From JANXQG01 sp037147235 (GTDB taxonomy: Bacteria; Planctomycetota; Planctomycetia; Pirellulales; Thermoguttaceae), in contig JBAWVO010000387.1 of assembly GCA_037147235.1 (NCBI GenBank), positions 1 to 5,362 of the forward strand: a DNA stretch of 5,362 nucleotides, in the 5' to 3' direction. Both the position numbers and the translations under genes were made by a program. Each line of letters begins with the position of its first letter. Within the stretch, counting starts at the first letter, position 1. The notes under the pieces are model-generated. The model made no database searches. It saw nothing but the letters and a program-made list of their open reading frames with translations, and was not told where the DNA came from. Of the stretch, positions 1 through 5,362 are shown in pieces.

Positions 1-19
1 AGGACATCCATTTTACACC

Positions 20-562
20 TTAACCGTGCGCCCAGTTTTCCGGGTCCCGCGCAGTTGCGTCAATCGGCAGTGTACAAACATTTGATTGATTTACCAGGTT
101 CACATTAGTCTGGTAAACGTATGCACCCTGCGGAGAAGGCACGGGGTCGCCATTTATATTAGCAAACCTATCGACTTCATACGCACCAAGCGGTTGGTTC
201 GATCCGTTATTATAAACTCCTTGAGCATACACCTTAATGGTAACGATTGGAGTTGTCGGAAGATCGCCACGGTCAAAAGTGAAGTTACATTTGCCGAGCG
301 CGTTCGTAGTTGTATGCGTTGAACTTGCTGGTACGGATTTCCCGTCGTAACTACGTGGAGTGAAAATAGCGTAAACGGTAGCCCCGATAATCGGTACGGT
401 GCCCTCTCCCGGGAGGTTCGTCACGTTGATGGTAAGATCTAATGATACTGACAGGAGCGATCGCTTTTCTAGCGGTTCGATCGCTAATGTGCGTCGATGT
501 TCTTGGGCGCGATAGGACTTTCTGCCTAGCCATTGCTGAAACCACTTCGCTAACATATGCAT
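20..562 (-). CDS. Small LEPR-XLL-motif protein, probable surface/exported beta-sandwich protein
   Basis: The product is 180 residues, with ATG at 562 and TAA at 22-20. After a basic, amphipathic start (residues 1-26, rich in K/R/W/Q) comes IEPLEKRSLLSV at residues 29-40. This matches the planctomycete LEPR-XLL motif (L-E-x-R-x-L-L-S at 31-38), which is known from the N-termini of secreted and often giant planctomycete surface proteins and may serve as an export or sorting signal. The rest alternates short hydrophobic strands with G/N/T/P turns (for example GATVYA at 60-65 and VTIKVYAQGVYNNG at 107-120), as expected for one Ig-like or carboxypeptidase-regulatory-like beta-sandwich; this fold is inferred. 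It is short for a LEPR-XLL protein, and the stop lies only 20 nt from the window edge, so a frameshifted longer gene cannot be excluded. A second in-frame ATG (residue 3) could be the start. No Shine-Dalgarno is visible. It lies 101 nt after the LRR gene and may be a separate unit. Exact function is unknown. Confidence 0.75.
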   Translation of the reverse strand: MHMLAKWFQQWLGRKSYRAQEHRRTLAIEPLEKRSLLSVSLDLTINVTNLPGEGTVPIIGATVYAIFTPRSYDGKSVPASSTHTTTNALGKCNFTFDRGDLPTTPIVTIKVYAQGVYNNGSNQPLGAYEVDRFANINGDPVPSPQGAYVYQTNVNLVNQSNVCTLPIDATARDPENWAHG

Positions 563-663
563 AATTATCGCTGCCCATTCAAAATGGAGATTGCTTTAGA
601 GTCATATATTCGCTATGGAGTTACTACGCTCCATGCCGCCATACGACGTTTTGGGTTAGAGGA

Positions 664-2274
664 TTAGTCTGCGTTGGGGTCATGAATTCGCCTGTTCCAC
701 CGAATCGTCGTGTTGGGAAGTGCCTGTCGCAAACGCACGCACCCAGCCAGTGTGATATCCGTTCCCTCGATCCCAAGTTCTTCGAGGGTGGTCAGGCGTT
801 GCAGGTTCGCAATAGCGGCGTCCGATATATAATCGTTTTCGAGGAGAACACGGCGGAGCTTGGGAAGGCAGGATAAATGGACAAGACCAGCGTCAGTCAC
901 TTTTGTCGAACCGAGCCAGATTAAGTCGAGATTCTTAAGCTCCGCAAGCCTCGCTAAGCCCGCGTCCCCGATTTCTGTGTTCTGTAGCAGAAGCTTAGAA
1001 AGCGACGTCATTTCTGCTAACGTCTCAGTTGCTTTGTCGGTGATAGCACAATGATTTAGATTTAGGCCCCGCAGTTTCCGCAACGGCAGCAAGGCGGGAA
1101 TGCCCTTATCGGTCACGTTGGTCAAACTAAGATCAAGGTTTTCGAGCTTTGTTAGTGTGTGCAAGTATTTGAGACCGCCGTCGGCGAATTTATTGTGATC
1201 GAGTTTGAGGGACCGCAACTCCGTTAATCCTTGCAAATACTCCAGTCCCGCGTCCGTGACCCCATTGCCGCAAAGCCAAAGCGTTTGCAGTTCTCTCATC
1301 CTCTGTAGGCACTGGAGGCCGGCATCTGTGAACCCATGACCGAAAAGCGAAAGTGTTTGCAACTTCGTCATCCCCTGTAGGTGCTGGAGGCCAGCATCTG
1401 TAACTTTATTACCTCCGATCTTTAGAGTTTGCAGTTTCGTCATGCGCTGCAGATGCCGCAGTCCCTCATCCGATGCTCCCCCCACCTCTAATTCCTCGAT
1501 TTCGGTCATGTTACGAAGGAACGCGAGTCCGTGGTCCGTGATTTTGTCGAGAGGTTTGAGATGCCGGATCTTGACGAGCTTTTGAAGATGCTCGAATCCG
1601 GCATCCGTAGTATGTTCCGGCAACTCAATATATTCCAAATTCACTAAGCCCTCGATCGACTTTAGGCCCGCATCACTGACTTTCGTCCCGCTTAATACAA
1701 GTGTACTCAACTTGTCGAGATGCGAAATATGGCTTAAAATTACGTCTTTTGTGCCGGGACCGTACAAATAGAGCCTTTCCAATCCGTGAAGGTTTTCAAT
1801 CTGGGCGATTCCTGCGTCACTGACATTACACGGCTCGAACGAAAATTGTCGTAACTGCCGCAATTTTCCAACGATGGCCATGTGTTCGTCACGCACCCAA
1901 GAGCCCAATAGACTAAGTTCCGTGAGTCGTTTCAACTTCACCAACCCATCCATGCCATGTACCGTTACCGGCGTGTGGGAAATACTGAGTATTTCCAGAT
2001 TGCCCAGAGCGGAAAGGAAGTTCAGGTCCAACGCATCGGTGTATGCTATGGCTTCCTTACATAGGCCAACATAAGTTATGTGACCCGTGGGAGCAACAAC
2101 GAGCATGGCATGAATTCGGCGCAACTCTGCCAGCGCTGCACGTTCATCCGGGACCACGTATGTATCGTAATCGTCGGGCTTTAAGGTATTTATATCCTCT
2201 TCTGTTTTCGCTGCGACAAGGCTCATGGCAGCCAGCACGAGAAGTAGCAGTGTTGTACGTTGTCGAGTAGGCAT
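664..2274 (-). CDS. Exported leucine-rich-repeat protein (about 18 LRRs)
   Basis: The product is 536 residues, with ATG at 2274 and TAA at 666-664. Residues 1-22 form a signal peptide: basic MPTRQR, a hydrophobic core LLLLVLAAMSLV, and a probable cleavage site after AA22. There is no lipobox cysteine. Residues 45-80 form an N-cap (ALAELRRIH...GHITYVGL). Residues 82-512 carry about 18 LRRs, mostly 24 residues long, with consensus VTDAGLxxLxxLxxLxxLxLxGNx (cysteine-containing/GALA-like class). The end RLRQALPNTTIRW (514-526) is a typical C-terminal cap. Such solenoids bind proteins, and no catalytic residues are seen. Three central repeats are shortened (22-23 residues), whereas repeats at 276-371 are strictly 24. 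The gene starts 12 nt after the stop of the LRR-FGE gene, so the two are probably co-transcribed. Two other ATGs just upstream (2284, 2290) are out of frame, which fixes the start at 2274. There is no clear Shine-Dalgarno. The partner is unknown. Confidence 0.93.
   Translation of the reverse strand: MPTRQRTTLLLLVLAAMSLVAAKTEEDINTLKPDDYDTYVVPDERAALAELRRIHAMLVVAPTGHITYVGLCKEAIAYTDALDLNFLSALGNLEILSISHTPVTVHGMDGLVKLKRLTELSLLGSWVRDEHMAIVGKLRQLRQFSFEPCNVSDAGIAQIENLHGLERLYLYGPGTKDVILSHISHLDKLSTLVLSGTKVSDAGLKSIEGLVNLEYIELPEHTTDAGFEHLQKLVKIRHLKPLDKITDHGLAFLRNMTEIEELEVGGASDEGLRHLQRMTKLQTLKIGGNKVTDAGLQHLQGMTKLQTLSLFGHGFTDAGLQCLQRMRELQTLWLCGNGVTDAGLEYLQGLTELRSLKLDHNKFADGGLKYLHTLTKLENLDLSLTNVTDKGIPALLPLRKLRGLNLNHCAITDKATETLAEMTSLSKLLLQNTEIGDAGLARLAELKNLDLIWLGSTKVTDAGLVHLSCLPKLRRVLLENDYISDAAIANLQRLTTLEELGIEGTDITLAGCVRLRQALPNTTIRWNRRIHDPNAD
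1162..1449 (-). repeat. Four in-register 72-nt LRR-coding repeats
   Basis: These four 72-nt units encode residues 276-371 of the 536-residue LRR protein. Each has the form Q-(R/G)-(M/L)-(T/R)-x-L-(Q/R)-(T/S)-L... and ends in GL-x-x-L. The first three share long DNA-level similarity (for example the region coding TDAGLQxLQ), which suggests recent repeat expansion within the gene. This is coding repetition, not a mobile element. Confidence 0.75.
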
Positions 2275-2286
2275 AATATCGCATTC

Positions 2287-5016
2287 TCATTTAGGTATAC
2301 TTTGAATTCCCTGTTTCTCCGCTCTTTCCACAATGTTCCGTACAATGGGGTCAGGCCGGCACTGTACACTTTGAAACACAAAGTGGATAGTGGCGGCCTG
2401 ACCCTGGGGCGCAACAACCCAGAGGACACGGAGTCCCAGGCCGCTGTAGCTGAACAAGGGGTGTTTGCCGTCGCGAAATGCCGACCGGCAGTACTCCGCC
2501 GGGTCACAAAAGCTACCCCCGCGAAACTCGCGGAAGTCGCCTGTTGCAGGCCCAGCCGGATCGTCCACGGGAGAACGTGCGTAAAATTGGTTATCACACC
2601 AGTCCTGGCACCACTCCGCCACATTGCCGCACATATCGTACAGGCCCCAGGGGTTCGGCTTCTTCTCGCCTACCGGATGTGTGCGACCGTCCGAGTTGTC
2701 GCGATACCACCCAAATTGGCCGAACTTCGACATATCGTCTCCGCAGAAGTACCGCGTGGTCGTACCGGCGCGGCAGGCGTATTCCCACTGGGCCTCGCTG
2801 GGCAAGCGGAACTTGCCTTTCGCGTTGGCAAACTTTGCGTTGAGCTTCTCAAGGAACTGCTTGCAGTCGTCCCAGGTCACGTTTTCCACCGGGTTCCTCG
2901 GCCCCTTGAACTCGCTGGGGTTACTGCGCATCACAGCCTCCCACTGCTCCTGCGTCACGAGATACTTGCCCAGGTAGAACGGCTTGGTAATCCGCACGCG
3001 ATGCTGCGGCCTCTCGTAGGTCTCCGCTTGGGTGTCGGAGTCGGGCGACCCCATCATGAACTTGCCCGCCGGGATCAGCACCATTTCCAGCTTGATACCC
3101 TGGCCGAGGTCCAACGTGAGTTCCTTCGCCTCCGTCGCAGCCTTTAATGAAAGTTTCTTCCTTTGGATCTCGCTGGCACCAAAAAGTCCCTCGCCATCCC
3201 CGACGGTGATCTGCATCCACGGATATTGCTTGCTGAGGGGCTTCGCACCCGCTTTCGTCACCTTCGTTCCCCTGCATGAGAGTACCCGAAGATCTTTCAT
3301 GCCCCTCAGGTACACCAGCCCTGCGTCCGTAACGCCGGTCGAATTGAGATTTAAGATGTGAAGTTTCGTCAGGCTGGAAAGATGCTGAAGCCCCTGGTCC
3401 GTAACGCCTGTCGAGTTTAGGATCAAGATTTCGAGTTTTGTCAGGTCCGAAAGATGTTGAAGGCCCCGGTCCGAGACCTTGGAGTCCGAAAGATAGAGGT
3501 ATAGCAGCGACTTCATCTCCTTCAGATTCTCCAGTCCCGCGTTGTCGATCTGGGTTTGCGAGAGATCCAGATATTCCATCTTCGCCAACCGGCGCAGACG
3601 CACCAGCCCCGCGCCGGTAATGTTCCTGTTGCTCTGGAGGTCGAGCTTCCGAAGATCGGTCGCACTCTCCAAACTCGCAAGCCCCGCGTCGGTGACTTCG
3701 CCGCGATGGGCCGTCAACCGTTCCAAGCCGGGCAGATCCTTGGCCAAGCCCATAAAGAAATCCGTAGCTTCCTGGGTGGGAAGTTCTAACTCCCTTAGCT
3801 TGGGAAGACGCTTGAGGTAGGGTGCGACTTTAGTGGGGTCCACGTTTCCGTTTAGAATAGAAACGAAGTAGACATGACCGTCCTTGTCCAAAGCAAGGCT
3901 GCCGACCCTCCTGAGAATTGCAATCGCTTCGGGGTCGTCGACCGGCACTGCGGGGTTGCCGCCGGACGACTCGGTGTTTGGCCGCGAGTCACTCTTCGGC
4001 TCCGCAGTTTGCGGGCGATTGTCCCCCACGGATTTGTTCGGAGCCTCCACCGTAGCCTTTGATTCAGGTTGTTTTCGTTGGATCCCGTCGGTGCCAAAAA
4101 CCTCTTCGCCGTCCCCGACCGTGATATTGATCCAAGGATTGAGTTCTTGCAGCGGTTTTACGCCCGCGCTGGTTACCTTCGTCCCACGAAACGTGAGTTC
4201 CCGAATCTCTTTCATGCGATTTAGATGAACCAGTCCTGTGTCCGTAATGCCGATACGGTTGAGTTTCAAGCTGTGGATTTTCGTCAGGTCCGAAAGGCGT
4301 TGAAGCCCCCGGTCCGTGACCTGGGTATCCGAAAGATCGAGGTGATGTAACCCCTTCATCTGTTTCAGGTTTTCCAGCCCGCAGTCCGTGACCTGGGTCT
4401 CTGAAAGATTGAGGGAAAGCAGTTGCTTCATCTGCTTCAGGCTTTCCAGCCCCATGTCGTCGACGCCAGTATGAGAGAGGTTCAGATTGCGCAAGTCCGT
4501 CAACCGGCGCAAGTGTGCCAGCCCCGCACCGGTAATATTCTTGTTCCCCTGAAGGCTCAGCATCAAAATGCTGGCCGCACCCTCCAAATTTGCCAGCCCC
4601 ACGTCGGTGACCTCGCCGTCCCTGGCCATGAGAGTTATCAACCCCGGCAGATCCTTGACCAAAGCCATAAGGGAATCCGTGGCTCCTTTGCCATAAAGCC
4701 GTAGCTCTCTTACTCTGGGAAGACGCTTGATATATGGTGCCAATTTGGCTGCGTCCATCGTTTGGATGATAGTGATCTTGTCAACGTGTCCATTCCACAG
4801 GGTAAGGGTCGCAAACCTCTTCAGAAAGGCGACGGTTTCGGGGTCGTCGCACAGAAGAAGAGACGGCCGGGCGTGAACCCCGGTTGCCGCTTCTCCCACC
4901 TTTTCTCTCACTTCGGCTGGATCATCTTGCGAGACCGGCTTCTGGTTACTGGGCGGATCGGCCGCAACTAAGATGAGTGCGACAACGGTTAAAAGAGCTT
5001 GTGCTGTGCGTTTCAT
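2287..5016 (-). CDS. Exported protein with two tandem LRR modules and a C-terminal FGE-sulfatase (SUMF1-type) domain
   Basis: The product is 909 residues, ending at TGA 2289-2287. ATG 5016 is preferred over ATG 5055 because it gives a clean signal peptide, MKRTAQALLTVVALILVAA (1-19); the longer form adds 13 non-signal-like residues. Residues 57-325 and 360-630 are homologous LRR modules, each with an N-cap, nine LRR units and a PWxxITVGDGE cap. They are joined by a polar linker (326-359) rich in S/P/E/K/N. Residues 641-871 form an FGE-sulfatase domain with family motifs: MVLIPAGKFMMGS (645-657), LPSEAQWEYACRAG (738-751), NPWGLYDMCGNVAEWC (788-803), RGGSF (832-836) and GLRV. Related domains make formylglycine in sulfatases, but many bacterial paralogues are non-catalytic or do other oxidations. 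C843 aligns with human FGE C341, but C837 is one position off C336, so formylglycine synthesis is doubtful. The last 38 residues or so (872-909) come from and follow a REP-like hairpin and look foreign. It is probably first in an operon with the LRR gene 12 nt downstream. Confidence 0.94.
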   Translation of the reverse strand: MKRTAQALLTVVALILVAADPPSNQKPVSQDDPAEVREKVGEAATGVHARPSLLLCDDPETVAFLKRFATLTLWNGHVDKITIIQTMDAAKLAPYIKRLPRVRELRLYGKGATDSLMALVKDLPGLITLMARDGEVTDVGLANLEGAASILMLSLQGNKNITGAGLAHLRRLTDLRNLNLSHTGVDDMGLESLKQMKQLLSLNLSETQVTDCGLENLKQMKGLHHLDLSDTQVTDRGLQRLSDLTKIHSLKLNRIGITDTGLVHLNRMKEIRELTFRGTKVTSAGVKPLQELNPWINITVGDGEEVFGTDGIQRKQPESKATVEAPNKSVGDNRPQTAEPKSDSRPNTESSGGNPAVPVDDPEAIAILRRVGSLALDKDGHVYFVSILNGNVDPTKVAPYLKRLPKLRELELPTQEATDFFMGLAKDLPGLERLTAHRGEVTDAGLASLESATDLRKLDLQSNRNITGAGLVRLRRLAKMEYLDLSQTQIDNAGLENLKEMKSLLYLYLSDSKVSDRGLQHLSDLTKLEILILNSTGVTDQGLQHLSSLTKLHILNLNSTGVTDAGLVYLRGMKDLRVLSCRGTKVTKAGAKPLSKQYPWMQITVGDGEGLFGASEIQRKKLSLKAATEAKELTLDLGQGIKLEMVLIPAGKFMMGSPDSDTQAETYERPQHRVRITKPFYLGKYLVTQEQWEAVMRSNPSEFKGPRNPVENVTWDDCKQFLEKLNAKFANAKGKFRLPSEAQWEYACRAGTTTRYFCGDDMSKFGQFGWYRDNSDGRTHPVGEKKPNPWGLYDMCGNVAEWCQDWCDNQFYARSPVDDPAGPATGDFREFRGGSFCDPAEYCRSAFRDGKHPLFSYSGLGLRVLWVVAPQGQAATIHFVFQSVQCRPDPIVRNIVERAEKQGIQSIPK
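2348..2404. repeat. REP-like imperfect palindrome (57 nt) inside the 3' end of the LRR-FGE gene
   Basis: The left arm 2348-2373 and right arm 2379-2404 are 26 nt each and pair at 23 of 26 positions around a 5-nt loop (2374-2378). Mismatches are 2359/2393, 2366/2386 and a G-T pair at 2364/2388. The arms begin gggtcaggcc and end ggcctgaccc. From memory, GGGGTCAGG-type hairpins are common beside RAYT (IS200/IS605-like Y1) transposases, whose single-stranded substrates are such palindromes. No transposase is in the window, so this would be a non-autonomous copy. It is read through in frame as residues 872-890 of the LRR-FGE protein. An intrinsic terminator is unlikely, as there is no T-run on either side. 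The hairpin is certain; its family assignment is inferred. Confidence 0.7.
3127..3939 (-). repeat. LRR module 2 of an internal tandem duplication
   Basis: This stretch codes residues 360-630 of the LRR-FGE protein. It starts DDPEAIAILRR, has nine LRR units (about residues 397-599), and ends with YPWMQITVGDGEGLFG and IQRKKLSLKAATEA, directly before the FGE domain. In the 39-residue cap region, 26 positions are identical to module 1 by hand count. The N-cap (LRRV...GHVYFV) also resembles that of the neighbouring 536-residue LRR protein. Confidence 0.85.
4042..4848 (-). repeat. LRR module 1 of an internal tandem duplication
   Basis: This stretch codes residues 57-325 of the LRR-FGE protein. It starts at DDPETVAFLKR, runs through nine LRR units from about residue 92 to 293, and ends with the cap NPWINITVGDGEEVFG and IQRKQPESKATVEA. 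It matches module 2 (3127-3939) unit for unit, at 269 versus 271 residues. I infer an ancient in-frame duplication, because the DNA has diverged while the order of motifs is kept. Confidence 0.85.
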
Positions 5017-5362
5017 TTTGAAGTTTCTGCAATCATAGGAGGAGACATGGATCATCGGACAGGTTATCGTACCTTCCTGCTACAAGCAAGTACCCCCCGA
5101 TTGAAAAAAATCCGAGAATGCGGCAGCGGCGGAGTACTCTTATGTGCCAGCAAAATAATTAAACACATATGTTTTCTGCTTGAATAATCAAACCAGACCA
5201 TGTCGGCGATAGAATAAACACCCCTCATTAGATGGTTTGTGACTCCGCGAAAAAATTCTTGGGCTGCCACCCACAATGAGCGGGTTCGCCGACGCGACTT
5301 TGCTCCATCGCTCCAGCTAATTTCACGTTGGGCTCACGGTAAATGCCCGTGGCTTCTCGCCA
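5017..5362. other. Non-coding region upstream of the LRR-FGE gene
   Basis: No convincing gene is seen here. The region should hold the promoter for the minus-strand LRR genes, but I found no good -35/-10 pair. The best is a weak TTGATT/TATGTG pair with a 16-nt spacer on the minus strand near 5167-5194, and it is not called. The part at about 5150-5220 is A+T-rich and contains the 8-bp palindrome acatatgt at 5165-5172. Short open frames exist on both strands, but none shows a recognisable domain. Confidence 0.5.
5331..5353. repeat. Possible degenerate planctomycete intergenic palindrome
   Basis: The arms cacgg (5335-5339) and ccgtg (5347-5351) flank a 7-nt loop. Read on the minus strand this is gccacgggcatttaccgtg. 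It resembles the gccacgggcgttagcccgtgg-type palindromes that I recall as abundant between genes in planctomycetes. Here one arm is degraded. The resemblance is from memory and the stem is short, so this is a weak call. Confidence 0.3.

Noticed and set aside
615..634. Stem-loop atggag/ctccat between the LRR gene and the LEPR-XLL gene, as a terminator
   Set aside because: The stem is only 6 bp with an 8-nt loop and no T-run follows on the minus strand. It is too weak to call.
1162..1449. Regularly spaced 72-nt repeats, as a CRISPR-like array
   Set aside because: The repeats are in frame, have no unique spacers, and encode LRR units of a clear protein.
2404..2520. Diversity-generating retroelement variable region at the end of the FGE domain
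   Set aside because: FGE/C-lectin folds are common targets, and this is the right place in the fold. But the strand lacks the AAY-rich codons expected, and no reverse transcriptase or template repeat is visible. The 12-nt inverted match between 2490-2501 and 5127-5138 is expected about once or twice by chance in a window this size.
2223..2624. 133-codon minus-strand frame across the junction of the two LRR genes
   Set aside because: It overlaps both real genes in another frame and passes through the hairpin; there is no recognisable motif.
2260..3147. Long open frame (295 codons) on the plus strand
   Set aside because: It lies wholly antisense to the FGE domain and the 3' end of the LRR-FGE gene. 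It has no domain and has the L/V/R/H-rich look of a mirror frame in a G+C-rich gene.
5017..5055. Upstream start (ATG 5055) for the LRR-FGE gene
   Set aside because: It adds MIHVSSYDCRNFK before a complete signal peptide that already begins with MKRT at 5016. No ribosome site favours the longer form.
5064..5276. 70-codon minus-strand frame just upstream of the LRR-FGE gene
   Set aside because: It has no domain, no ribosome site and an odd composition, and it covers the region where the promoter should be. It is not ruled out, but I cannot support it.
5228..5362. Minus-strand frame open from the window edge to TAA 5228-5230 (44 codons), a possible gene end
   Set aside because: No recognisable motif, and it overlaps the suspected intergenic palindrome. 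A 44-codon run without stops is not meaningful alone. Sequence beyond 5362 would settle it.

Overview
The window looks like part of a planctomycete chromosome. The grounds are an N-terminal LEPR-XLL-type motif in one gene, long secreted leucine-rich-repeat (LRR) proteins built on 'VTDAGLxxLxxLxxLxxLxLxxT' repeats, and a formylglycine-generating-enzyme-type (FGE-sulfatase/SUMF1) domain in a multidomain exported protein. This combination is typical of Pirellulales/Gemmatales-like bacteria. The assignment is an inference from protein style; there is no rRNA or other marker in the window. No gene has a clear Shine-Dalgarno site, which is also common in this phylum.

Layout: all three credible genes are on the minus strand, so transcription runs from high to low coordinates. 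From right to left they are as follows. (a) 5017-5362 is a non-coding upstream stretch that ends in a degenerate palindrome-like sequence. (b) 2287-5016 encodes a 909-residue exported protein with a signal peptide, two tandem homologous LRR modules of about 270 residues, and an FGE-sulfatase domain. (c) 664-2274 begins 12 nt after the first gene ends and encodes a 536-residue exported LRR protein with about 18 repeats. (d) 20-562 lies after a 101-nt gap and encodes a 180-residue protein with an N-terminal LEPR-XLL-like motif and a probable beta-sandwich body.

The two LRR genes look like an operon and are relatives: they share the 24-residue repeat, a similar N-terminal cap and similar signal peptides. 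Their likely place is the periplasm or cell surface, with protein binding the most plausible role. No enzyme substrate, sulfatase, kinase, sigma factor or transposase gene lies in the window, so a specific pathway cannot be named.

The most striking non-gene feature is a 57-nt imperfect hairpin at 2348-2404. It sits inside the 3' end of the LRR-FGE gene and resembles the REP-like palindromes linked to RAYT (IS200/IS605-type) transposases. It appears to have added a foreign tail of about 38 residues to the FGE domain. The other main structural observation is the repeat-for-repeat duplication of the whole LRR module in the same gene. I found no strong sign of a wholly new defence or mobile system.
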